Below are positions 1-7,702 of a stretch of 64,000 nt of DNA, one piece after another; within the stretch, counting starts at the first letter, position 1, and the number at the start of each line of letters is the position of its first letter. The stretch is from Hymenobacter volaticus (GTDB lineage Bacteria; Bacteroidota; Bacteroidia; Cytophagales; Hymenobacteraceae). The position numbers and the translations under genes were made by a program. The notes below the pieces were generated by a model. That model was not told the DNA's origin. It was given only the letters and a program-made list of their open reading frames with translations, and searched no databases. The DNA lies in contig NZ_CP095061.1 in assembly GCF_022921055.1 (NCBI RefSeq), forward strand, positions 3,883,501-3,947,500. Direction: 5' to 3'.

Positions 1-6
1 AAGCAA

Positions 7-963
7 ATGCAAGTTGTTCGGGACCCGGCGCAGTTTCCACACCTTCAAGGCCAGGCGGTTGTTACGAGCGGCACATTTGACGGTGTACACCTCGGGCACC
101 AGCAGATTCTGCGGCGGTTGCAGGAAGTGGCACAGCAAAGCGGTGGGCCGTCGGTGGTCATCACGTATTGGCCTCACCCCCGCTTGGTGTTAGATGCGCC
201 GCCTTCGCACCCCAACCCGCAAGACCTGCATCTGCTTAGTACGCTTGAGGAGCGAATCAAAAGGCTGGAAGATTTCGGGATTGATTACTTGCTTATCATT
301 CCCTTCACCCAAGAATTCGCCTCCTGGACTTCGGAAGAGTATATCCAGAACATTCTGATCCGCACGGTGGGCACCAGCAAGCTGGTTATCGGCTACGACC
401 ACCGATTTGGCAAAAACCGAGAAGGCGGCTTCGATTATCTCAGTCAGAATGCCGACCGGTACGGCCTAAGCGTAGAGGAAATTCCGCGCGAAGACGTGGA
501 CGCCGTGGGCGTGAGCAGCACCCGGATTCGTAGGGCCCTGGAAAGCGGCGACATCCTGACGGCCAGCCGGTACCTCGGGTACCCCTACGAGCTAACAGGC
601 AGCGTCGTGCGCGGCCGACAATTGGGGCGCACCATCGGCTGGCCCACTGCCAACGTGCAGGTAGAAGAACCGTTGAAGCTGATTCCGGCCCGTGGGGTAT
701 ATGCCGTAATGGCCACCACGGCCGCCGGTACCCATCACGAAGCCATGCTCAATATCGGTGTCCGTCCAACCGTAGGCGGCGACTTAGCCCAAACTATTGA
801 AGCGCACCTCCTAGATTTCAACGGCGACTTGTACAACCAGCAACTTACGGTTCAGCTGGTAGCCCGCCTGCGCGACGAGCAAAAGTTCGACGGCTTAGAC
901 GCACTAAAAGCACAGTTAAAGCTCGACGCCGAAGATGCCCGGCGCCACCTAGTAGGCGGTTAA
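7..963 (+). CDS. ribF: Bifunctional riboflavin kinase / FAD synthetase RibF
   Basis: Makes FMN from riboflavin and then FAD from FMN, in the cytoplasm. The N-terminal nucleotidyltransferase domain shows GTFDGVHLGHQ at residues 22-32 and GYDHRFGKNREGG near residue 130, followed by the GVSSTRIR segment near 170. The C-terminal flavokinase domain starts around residue 195 with GRQLGRTIGWPTAN, the usual PTAN motif. The 318-residue length is normal for bacterial RibF. The ATG at position 7 gives a complete N-terminus just inside the window edge, so upstream context is not visible. No terminator is evident before the next gene. Family assignment is secure. Confidence 0.96.
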   Translation: MQVVRDPAQFPHLQGQAVVTSGTFDGVHLGHQQILRRLQEVAQQSGGPSVVITYWPHPRLVLDAPPSHPNPQDLHLLSTLEERIKRLEDFGIDYLLIIPFTQEFASWTSEEYIQNILIRTVGTSKLVIGYDHRFGKNREGGFDYLSQNADRYGLSVEEIPREDVDAVGVSSTRIRRALESGDILTASRYLGYPYELTGSVVRGRQLGRTIGWPTANVQVEEPLKLIPARGVYAVMATTAAGTHHEAMLNIGVRPTVGGDLAQTIEAHLLDFNGDLYNQQLTVQLVARLRDEQKFDGLDALKAQLKLDAEDARRHLVGG

Positions 964-1101
964 GAGTTAGTATTTGAAGTACTACGGCCCTTTTCACTTT
1001 ATGACAGCCGGAGATATATCGACACTAAATATGGAGTTAGTAAGGCAGTTGCCATAGTACACGTGGGGATTCTTAGTTAACCAACTCCTTAAGCCTGCTC
1101 C

Positions 1102-2340
1102 TTGGTGTTACGCTACTTGCTCGTGTTTCTATGCTGGCTGAGTGGAACGATGGTGGTGCATGCGCAGGGAACATTGAGCGGCACCATCCGGGACTCGCTG
1201 ACGCAGAAGCCGCTGGAATTTGCGAGTATATTTCTGGCCAGCACCACGTACGGAGCGACCACCAATGCCAGCGGGCAGTTTACGCTGACCGGTATACCAG
1301 CCGGGCCATACGATCTTATTGTCTCGTATGTCGGGTACAAGCTGCTAAAGCGCAGTATCACGGTGCGCAACGAGCCGCAGCCGCTGAACCTGCTGCTCAC
1401 GCCTTCGTCGCAACAGTTGAAAGGTGTAACGGTGCGGCCCAACCCCAACCGCGCCAGTGATTATCAGAAGTTTGCGGAGACCTTCTTGGGGCAGACCAGC
1501 TTTTCCAAACAATGCCGCATCCGCAACCCCGACGACGTACTGGTTTCGTATGATGTGGATGCAAACGAACTGACGGCTTCCAGTCCTACCTTTTTGCAAG
1601 TTGACAATGCCGCGCTCGGTTACCGCGTCAAGTATTATGGCCTAAAGTTCACGTTGAACTTCAAACAGCAGTACGTTTCGTTTTATGGCTGGCCGATTTT
1701 CGAGGAAATGCAACCGCGCAACAAGCGGCAGCAAGCGCACTGGTTGGCTAATCGGCTGAAGGCTTACCACGGCTCCCTTGTGCACTTTTTGCGCAGTGTG
1801 TACACCAACCAAGTAGCTAGCCAGGGATTTTTGGTGCGGAAGCTGCGCGTTGTGCCCAATCCGCGTTTCGCCCGCACCGATAGTCTCCGCAAAGCGCTGT
1901 TGCTGGCGCGGCGCAATCAGCCATTGTCGGCACCAGAAGTTGATTCTGTTGAACGTTGGACGAAAGTGCCCCACAGCTTCTCGCTGCTTTACCTCACGGA
2001 ACGCCCCATCGACAGTTTGCGCCGGGTCGAGGCTGCCAGCGGGCGGGTGTGGCTGCGCTTTCGAGATTATCTGCAGGTTAATTATTTGCGCGAAAGTCCA
2101 GACCCGACTTACCAGTTGCCTCGCCCCGTGGGTGCACCACCCGCCCCGGCCATTAAGGCGGACTGGCAGATTTCATTGCTTTCCCTGACCAGTACCATAC
2201 GTGAAGCTGAAATCTTGCCCAACGGCCAGCTAGTGGAGCCACTGGCTGTTTTCACGGAGCAGTACTGGGGATTCGAGAAAATGGGTGAACTTTTGCCCAT
2301 CGATTACGCGCCTCCTGCGGCCCCACCACCCCACCGATAA
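1102..2340 (+). CDS. Exported protein with carboxypeptidase-regulatory-like N-terminal domain
   Basis: A 412-residue exported protein. Residues 1-22 are a signal peptide ending HAQ. Residues 23-115 match the carboxypeptidase-regulatory-like beta-sandwich that Bacteroidota use at the N-terminus of many surface and TonB-linked proteins (GTLSGTIRDSLTQKPLEFAS, then GQFTLTGIPAGPYDL and VSYVGYK). The remaining 300 residues, rich in aromatic and basic residues, are not a TonB receptor barrel I can recognise; they resemble the DUF-type tails of surface proteins with this domain. The likely start is TTG at 1102 or GTG at 1105, as no ATG precedes the signal peptide. scoA begins 22 bases after its stop. 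Function is unknown; a cell-envelope location is inferred. Confidence 0.8.
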   Translation: MVLRYLLVFLCWLSGTMVVHAQGTLSGTIRDSLTQKPLEFASIFLASTTYGATTNASGQFTLTGIPAGPYDLIVSYVGYKLLKRSITVRNEPQPLNLLLTPSSQQLKGVTVRPNPNRASDYQKFAETFLGQTSFSKQCRIRNPDDVLVSYDVDANELTASSPTFLQVDNAALGYRVKYYGLKFTLNFKQQYVSFYGWPIFEEMQPRNKRQQAHWLANRLKAYHGSLVHFLRSVYTNQVASQGFLVRKLRVVPNPRFARTDSLRKALLLARRNQPLSAPEVDSVERWTKVPHSFSLLYLTERPIDSLRRVEAASGRVWLRFRDYLQVNYLRESPDPTYQLPRPVGAPPAPAIKADWQISLLSLTSTIREAEILPNGQLVEPLAVFTEQYWGFEKMGELLPIDYAPPAAPPPHR

Positions 2341-2362
2341 TTCCCACTCCACGCTCCTTACT

Positions 2363-3067
2363 ATGATCAACAAAGTAGTTCCCGACGCCCAAACCGCCTT
2401 GCACGGCCTCACCGATGGCATGACGCTCATGCTTGGTGGCTTCGGTTTGTGCGGCATTCCCGAAAACGCTATTCAAGAAATCCTCCGCCTGGGCGTCAAA
2501 AACCTTACCTGCATCAGCAACAATGCGGGGGTTGATGATTTTGGCATCGGGTTGCTATTGCAGCAGCGGCAAGTAAAAAAGATGATTTCCAGCTACGTGG
2601 GCGAGAATGCCGAGTTTGAGCGGCAGTTACTCAGCGGCGAGCTGGAAGTGGAGTTGTTGCCACAGGGCACCCTGGCCGAGCGCATCCGGGCCGGGGGCGC
2701 GGGTATCCCGGCTTTCTACACTCCCGCCGGCTACGGCACCGAAGTGGGCGAAGGCAAGCCGAGCCAGGAATTCTATGGCAAGATGTATTTGCTGGAAACC
2801 TGGTTGAAAGCTGACTATGCTTTCGTGAAAGCCTGGAAGGGCGACACCGCCGGCAACCTCATCTACAAAGGCACGGCCCGCAACTTCAACCCCATGATGG
2901 CAACGGCTGGCAAAATAACGGTGGCCGAAGTGGAAGAACTGGTACCCGCCGGCGAGCTGGACCCCAACCATATTCACACGCCGGGCATCTTTGTGCAGCG
3001 CATTTTTGAGGGCAAAAACTACGAAAAGCGCATCGAGCAGCGCACCGTACGGGCTTCAACCAAGTAG
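2363..3067 (+). CDS. scoA: 3-oxoacid CoA-transferase subunit A
   Basis: Alpha subunit of succinyl-CoA:3-oxoacid CoA-transferase, which moves CoA from succinyl-CoA to acetoacetate and so lets ketone bodies or acetoacetate from amino-acid breakdown enter the TCA cycle. The 234-residue protein has the family motif GGFGLCGIPENAI at residues 24-36, SNNAG near 53 and a GTEVGEGK segment near 120. The ATG at 2363 is chosen because homologous sequence begins at MINKVV; an upstream in-frame start would add 26 unrelated residues and overlap the previous gene. The beta subunit lies 1.4 kb downstream, separated from it by a serine hydrolase gene, which is unusual because the two subunits are normally adjacent. 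Confidence 0.95.
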   Translation: MINKVVPDAQTALHGLTDGMTLMLGGFGLCGIPENAIQEILRLGVKNLTCISNNAGVDDFGIGLLLQQRQVKKMISSYVGENAEFERQLLSGELEVELLPQGTLAERIRAGGAGIPAFYTPAGYGTEVGEGKPSQEFYGKMYLLETWLKADYAFVKAWKGDTAGNLIYKGTARNFNPMMATAGKITVAEVEELVPAGELDPNHIHTPGIFVQRIFEGKNYEKRIEQRTVRASTK

Positions 3068-3169
3068 TATCTCATGCAGGGTTTGCCGGGCATATAGCAT
3101 AGAGCACCGTTTCATTTAACAGACCATTACAAGGCATTTTGTTGCTCCTCCCGAAACTAACAGTCTACT

Positions 3170-4474
3170 ATGAAAAAAACAGCCTTCTTCCTTCTCCTTT
3201 CCCTCACATTCAGCGGCCACTCATACGCCCAGAAGGTAGCTCCGGCCAAACCCAAGAGCAGCAAGTCGCAGACCCTCACGGCCAAGCCCGAACAGCTACC
3301 GGGCATCGACCAGCTGCTGCAAGAATACACGGCCGCTAACCGGGTTCCGGGCGCCATTGCCTTGGTAGCGCACGACGGCAAAATCATCTACCGTAAAGCC
3401 TTTGGCTATGAGGATGTAGAAGCGAAAACGCCGCTCAAGCCCGACGCTATTTTTCGGATTGCTTCGCAGACCAAGGCTGTTACCAGCGTGGGCTTGATGA
3501 TGCTCTACGACGAAGGTAAATTCCAGTTCGACGACCCTATTTCCAAGTATCTGCCGGCCTTCCGCAACCCCAGAGTGCTGGCTACTTTCAACGAGAAAGA
3601 CTCGACCTACACCACCGTTCCGGCCAAATCCGAAATAACCATCCGGCAACTGTTCACCCACACTTCGGGCATCAGCTATCCGGTAATTGGCTCCAAGGAA
3701 GCCACTGCTATTTACGCCAAAGCGAATATTCCGAGCGGCATTGGCACGCCGGGCGGCAACTTGGCTACGTCCATGAATGCGTTGGGGGCGCTGCCGCTGA
3801 TACACCAGCCAGGCGAGAAATTCACGTACGGTTTGAGCGTGGATGTGCTCGGCTATTTGATTGAAGTGCTTTCCAAGCAGCCCCTCGACCAGTACTTGCG
3901 CACTCGTCTCTTCGACCCACTCGGTATGCGCGACACTTGGTTCTACTTGCCCGCCGAAAAGCAGAACCGCCTAGCCGCGCTCCACACCGAAGACGCCTCC
4001 AAAGCTACCGTAAAAATGGGCCAGCAGGGCCGCATGACGCCGGATTACCCCAAAGCTGCCGGTACCTACTTTTCAGGCGGCGCGGGGCTTTCCTCCACCA
4101 TCGACGACTACGCCGTTTTCTTGCAGATGATGCTCAACGAGGGCGAATACAACGGCCGCCGTATTCTGAAGCCCGCCACGGTACGCCTGATGACCAGCAA
4201 CCAAATCGGCGACGTCAACCAAGGTGACAATAAGTTCGGGCTCGGTTTCAGCATCACCACCGCCAAAACCGCCGATACCTCCGGTCTCTCCGAAGGCTCT
4301 TTCGAGTGGGGCGGCATCTTCGGCACTACGTACTGGGTGGACCCCAAACTGAAAATTGTGGCCCTCCTCTACACGCAGAAATACCCCAACACCACGGCCC
4401 GCGACCTGGCTGGCAAGTACAAGGTGCAAGTCCGGCAGGCGGTGGTAGGCTCTACTGCCGCATCGGTTAAATAA
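3170..4474 (+). CDS. Exported serine hydrolase, class C beta-lactamase family
   Basis: A 434-residue exported hydrolase of the serine beta-lactamase/DD-peptidase fold (Beta-lactamase Pfam family). A signal peptide (residues 1-20, ending SYAQ) is followed by a Lys/Ser-rich linker and the catalytic domain. The nucleophile motif SQTK puts Ser99 and Lys102 in the active site. HTSG follows near residue 165 and a YGLS segment stands where the family has its Tyr motif. Such proteins include esterases and peptidases as well as beta-lactamases; the substrate cannot be read from sequence. It sits between scoA and scoB, 102 bases after the first and 24 before the second, so it is probably co-transcribed with them although it acts in the periplasm. 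Confidence 0.88.
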   Translation: MKKTAFFLLLSLTFSGHSYAQKVAPAKPKSSKSQTLTAKPEQLPGIDQLLQEYTAANRVPGAIALVAHDGKIIYRKAFGYEDVEAKTPLKPDAIFRIASQTKAVTSVGLMMLYDEGKFQFDDPISKYLPAFRNPRVLATFNEKDSTYTTVPAKSEITIRQLFTHTSGISYPVIGSKEATAIYAKANIPSGIGTPGGNLATSMNALGALPLIHQPGEKFTYGLSVDVLGYLIEVLSKQPLDQYLRTRLFDPLGMRDTWFYLPAEKQNRLAALHTEDASKATVKMGQQGRMTPDYPKAAGTYFSGGAGLSSTIDDYAVFLQMMLNEGEYNGRRILKPATVRLMTSNQIGDVNQGDNKFGLGFSITTAKTADTSGLSEGSFEWGGIFGTTYWVDPKLKIVALLYTQKYPNTTARDLAGKYKVQVRQAVVGSTAASVK

Positions 4475-4498
4475 CGTTCTCCTTCTCTCCCACCCATT

Positions 4499-5155
4499 AT
4501 GTTAGACAAACACGGCATTGCCCGGCGGATTGCACAAGAAGTGCGCGACGGGTACTACGTAAACCTTGGCATTGGCATTCCTACCCTGGTGGCCAATTAC
4601 ATTCCTGCAGGTATCAACGTGGAACTGCAGTCGGAAAACGGCTTGCTGGGCATGGGCCCCTTCCCTACCGAGGATGAAGTGGACCCCGACCTCATCAACG
4701 CGGGCAAGCAAACCGTAACCACTCTACCCGGTTCCAGCCTCTTTTCCTCCGCCGACTCGTTCGGGATGATACGCGGCGAGCATGTGGATTTGACCATCCT
4801 CGGGGCCATGGAAGTATCCGAAAACGGCGACATTGCCAACTGGAAAATTCCGGGCAAAATGGTGAAAGGCATGGGTGGCGCCATGGACTTAGTGGCCTCG
4901 GCCAAGAACATCATTGTAGCCATGCAGCACGTGGCCAAAGACGGTAGCAGCAAATTGCTACCCGCCTGCACGCTGCCCATTACGGGCCTGCATTGCGTCA
5001 AGAAAATAGTAACCGAGCTAGCCGTACTCGACGTGACACCCGATGGCTTTGTGTTGCGCGAGCGGGCGCCCGGCGTCAGCGTCGAGCAGATTCAGGCAGC
5101 CACAGCGGGTAAGCTGGTGGTACCCCAGGAAGTGCCGGAGATGACAGGGGTGTAA
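4499..5155 (+). CDS. scoB: 3-oxoacid CoA-transferase subunit B
   Basis: Beta subunit, carrying the catalytic glutamate that forms the glutamyl-CoA thioester. The family motif QSENGLLG places that residue at Glu46; GIGIPTLV (residues 24-31) and the MGGAMDLV segment near residue 123 are also typical. At 218 residues it has the usual bacterial length and ends PEMTGV. It pairs with scoA at 2363-3067, but the serine hydrolase gene separates them by 1.4 kb. A large composite stem-loop with a T-run follows the stop codon and probably ends the transcription unit. Confidence 0.95.
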   Translation: MLDKHGIARRIAQEVRDGYYVNLGIGIPTLVANYIPAGINVELQSENGLLGMGPFPTEDEVDPDLINAGKQTVTTLPGSSLFSSADSFGMIRGEHVDLTILGAMEVSENGDIANWKIPGKMVKGMGGAMDLVASAKNIIVAMQHVAKDGSSKLLPACTLPITGLHCVKKIVTELAVLDVTPDGFVLRERAPGVSVEQIQAATAGKLVVPQEVPEMTGV

Positions 5156-5172
5156 CCTCGGTTCTGGTCTTC

Positions 5173-5250
5173 AAAATAAAGGACCTTGCTCTGTATGAAC
5201 GAGTCGTTGCTACAGCGGCTCTTTCTGCAGGGCAGGGTCCTTTATTTTTT
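5173..5250. terminator. Composite stem-loop terminator after scoB (bidirectional)
   Basis: Perfect 13-base arms at 5173-5185 and 5236-5248 (AAAATAAAGGACC and its complement) continue inward through wobble-paired bases. They enclose a second small stem GAGTCG/CGGCTC at 5201-5206 and 5216-5221. The A-run on the left and T-run on the right would let it terminate both scoB and the convergent minus-strand gene that ends at 5280. Confidence 0.85.
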
Positions 5251-5279
5251 AGGAAGGTCATTAAAACTTATGGTGCCTA

Positions 5280-5759
5280 CTATTTCTGAGTGCGGCGGTA
5301 GGCTTGGGCCATGATGCGCTCGGCGGCGTCACGAGTGAAGTGGGAAAAATACTTCAGCAGCTGCGCTAAGGCACCGGGGGCCGAGAGGCCACCGGCGTGC
5401 ACCGCTTCGGCTAGGTAATCGGCTAGCGTATCGGGGTGGCCGGTGAGGGCTGGAAACTCGTGGTTGGTTTTGTAACGGGCCAGAATATCGACGCGGAGCC
5501 AGTCGGGGGCACCTGGGACTTGGGTGAGCAGGCGTTCCATAACTAGCTGTACCTCATCCATAAACAAGGTGCGGACGAGGCCGGGCGGCGCGGGCACGGC
5601 TTGGCCGGCAGCGGCCACTACTAGCACGGCCGCCGGCATGGCGGGCTGCCAGCGGTGCACGTCGGGCGGGGCGCATAACCAAGCCGTTGGAGGGAAACTT
5701 TCGGGCGAGGCTAGCAGCCGGCCCAACGTCTGGAGACGACGTTCTTCGGGCGGAAGCAT
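5280..5759 (-). CDS. Uncharacterised 159-residue cytoplasmic protein
   Basis: I do not recognise this protein. It is 159 residues with no signal peptide. A proline/alanine-rich N-terminal half contains a short hydrophobic stretch (AVLVVAAAG) that looks like a buried strand, not a membrane helix. The C-terminal half is helical with charged residues (LADYLAEAVHAGG, then YFSHFTRDAAERIM). Codon use is as GC-rich as the neighbours, which supports a real gene. It converges on scoB across a shared terminator and diverges from the secreted protein that starts at 5854. No domain or function can be assigned. Confidence 0.55.
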   Translation of the reverse strand: MLPPEERRLQTLGRLLASPESFPPTAWLCAPPDVHRWQPAMPAAVLVVAAAGQAVPAPPGLVRTLFMDEVQLVMERLLTQVPGAPDWLRVDILARYKTNHEFPALTGHPDTLADYLAEAVHAGGLSAPGALAQLLKYFSHFTRDAAERIMAQAYRRTQK

Positions 5760-5853
5760 ACTGCAAGGTACAACGCCCTAACCGGATGGTACCTAACCTA
5801 CGTAGAGGTGCTATATTCGGGTGCACCAATGCCTCACCGAAAACATCCTTCCT

Positions 5854-6978
5854 ATGCGCCACTGCTACTCTGGTTTCCTTGCCTTGCTGCTAACAATCGC
5901 TACCCTCACGGTTCAAGCCCAATCGCCCATCGTCATCGACCGCAACGACATGCCCAATGTGGGCGACTCGTTGCGCACCAGCGAAACCCTGACCTTAGCC
6001 GGACCGGCTCTCACCCAAACCGGGGCCAACCAAACCTGGAACTACAGCGGTTTGCGGCCCGCTAACCAAAGTGTATCCTACTATTCCGGGGTAGGCAGCA
6101 CTCCTGGCTTGCTGCCAATAGTGTTTGGCGCGTTGGGCGGGGTCAACCGCGCCACTATTGCCAACCGGCAGCCACTGCCCCCCGTGTTGGTGGCGGCGGG
6201 CTTACCTATCACCGAGGTGTATTCGTTTTTCAATGAGTCGGCCACCAACTACCGGCAGGTAGGCTACGGGGCAGAAGTCCCGTCGGTAGGCGCGTTGCCT
6301 GTTATCTACCAGAACCAAGCCTTGCAGGACGTGATATACCGCTTTCCGCTTGTGTACCAGCAGCGCGATTCCAGCAACTCCGACTTCTCGGTGAACGTGC
6401 CCGGAACGGCCTTCCTGCGGGAACGGCAGAAGCGCGTAAACAACGCCGACGGCTGGGGCACCCTTACCACGCCCTTCGGCACATTCGAGGCGTTGCGCGT
6501 GGTCAGCACGCTACAGGTCCGCGACAGTGTCTCGTTGCAGGGGGAGCCGGGCCCGGCTATTCAGCGGCCTGTGATGAAACAGTATAAGTGGCTAGCTAAA
6601 AATCAGGGCATTCCGCTGCTACAAGTCATTACGCAGTTGGTGAACGGGCAGGAAGTAGTGTCGCTGGTGCAGTACCGCGACATCTACCGTCGTCTGCCGG
6701 TGCTGAGCACGCAAAAGCAACTACCCGAAACTGCGGTAGCCGTTTATCCTAATCCTGTGGGGGAAGGCGAAGCATTGCGGCTGGCTTTGCCCGCCTCTGG
6801 CCCTGTTTCTGTTACTGCCACCGATCTGACGGGGCGCGTGTTGTTCAGCTACTCTATTCCGCGCACTTCCGGCGAAGCCACCGTACCCGCGGCGGCTTTC
6901 GGTACGTTTCGGGGAGTGGCCATGCTGCGTATCCAAACCGAAATGGGTGTAGCCATGCGGCGAGTGGTGCGGCAGTAA
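5854..6978 (+). CDS. Por-secreted protein with T9SS type A sorting domain
   Basis: A 374-residue exported protein. The chosen ATG at 5854 gives a clean signal peptide (MRHCYSGFLALLL, cleaved after QAQ); an ATG 33 bases upstream would put polar residues before it. The middle (about residues 25-280) has the all-beta, Thr/Asn/Gly-rich look of uncharacterised Bacteroidota surface proteins. The last 75 residues are a type IX sorting domain: VYPNPVGEGE, then VTATDLTGRVLFSY and a final basic tail. The protein should cross the outer membrane by the Por system and be anchored or released there. A weak promoter-like TATATTCG lies at 5810-5817. The cargo function is unknown. Confidence 0.82.
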   Translation: MRHCYSGFLALLLTIATLTVQAQSPIVIDRNDMPNVGDSLRTSETLTLAGPALTQTGANQTWNYSGLRPANQSVSYYSGVGSTPGLLPIVFGALGGVNRATIANRQPLPPVLVAAGLPITEVYSFFNESATNYRQVGYGAEVPSVGALPVIYQNQALQDVIYRFPLVYQQRDSSNSDFSVNVPGTAFLRERQKRVNNADGWGTLTTPFGTFEALRVVSTLQVRDSVSLQGEPGPAIQRPVMKQYKWLAKNQGIPLLQVITQLVNGQEVVSLVQYRDIYRRLPVLSTQKQLPETAVAVYPNPVGEGEALRLALPASGPVSVTATDLTGRVLFSYSIPRTSGEATVPAAAFGTFRGVAMLRIQTEMGVAMRRVVRQ

Positions 6979-6994
6979 CTGGTCGCTGTGCAAT

Positions 6995-7477
6995 CTATTT
7001 TCCTAAGGCAGCTACCTGCTGATAGCTGGTGATGGTTTCGGCTATCCGTTGATTGGTTATCTGCATTTCCACCCCACCGGAGCCATCGGGCAATAAAATA
7101 AGGCAATTGTAGTACTGGCTCAGGCCGAATAGAGCTGACTTCTGCTCTATTCGGCCTATTGCTGACCATGGGATGAGTAGCGCCGGATGCTTGAACCTAA
7201 AGAAAAACATCATTGAAAGTCTTAGTCCGGTTGGTTGGCACCCGATAGTAAGTGCGCTACTATAGTTTACGCCAGGACCGATTAACCCCACATTACGCAG
7301 TCTGGCCGACTGCATTCCGAAGCTAGTCGTGGGAGCTTCAGTGTCAGCAGCACTCAACCGATAATACTTGCTTAGCCGGTTCCACTCACCTAAGGAGACA
7401 AACCAAGTAACAGCTAACCAGAGTGCCGCAAAGAAAAATGGAAAGGCCGCTATTGCAAAGTATCCGCTTGAAGGCAT
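6995..7477 (-). CDS. Uncharacterised membrane-anchored protein
   Basis: A 160-residue protein from the ATG at 7477 (a GTG at 7507 would add ten residues). It starts with one strong membrane helix (GYFAIAAFPFFFAALWLAVTW). A soluble domain follows in which a short aromatic segment (MMFFFRFKHPALLIPWSAI) resembles the membrane-facing strand of PH-like domains common in small Bacteroidota proteins; that resemblance is only suggestive. The coding sequence contains a perfect 13-base inverted repeat at 7123-7135/7144-7156. The gene converges on the secreted-protein gene with only 16 bases between stops. Function unknown. Confidence 0.55.
   Translation of the reverse strand: MPSSGYFAIAAFPFFFAALWLAVTWFVSLGEWNRLSKYYRLSAADTEAPTTSFGMQSARLRNVGLIGPGVNYSSALTIGCQPTGLRLSMMFFFRFKHPALLIPWSAIGRIEQKSALFGLSQYYNCLILLPDGSGGVEMQITNQRIAETITSYQQVAALGK
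7123..7156. repeat. Perfect 13-base inverted repeat inside a coding region
   Basis: GGCCGAATAGAGC at 7123-7135 is exactly complemented by 7144-7156, with an eight-base loop. It lies within the unknown membrane-protein gene on the minus strand, about 150 bases before its stop. Confidence 0.85.
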
Positions 7478-7672
7478 AAGGCAGGCTGTGTGAACCGTAA
7501 GTTGCACAGAAATAAAGATTCACTGCTGGCCCTTCAGCCGAAGTTATGCGTCGAGGCGAGCACCCCGCATCACCATCCATCACTTTTCACTAACTGACCG
7601 TTTTTGCCACCGAAGTTGTTGTAAACCCGTACTACAAGCGCCAAGCCCAACCGGTAGGTTCTTACTTTTGTA

Positions 7673-7680
7673 TTTCTTCA
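7673..7680 (+). promoter_or_regulatory. Candidate -7 element of a Bacteroidota promoter
   Basis: TACTTTTG matches the TAnnTTTG -7 consensus of the Bacteroidota housekeeping sigma factor. It lies 23 bases before the ATG of the GNAT-nitrilase gene. No TTG-type -33 box is visible at the usual 19-21 base distance, so the call is tentative. Confidence 0.4.
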
Positions 7681-7702
7681 ACGACATTTTCCTCCGACCT
7701 AT

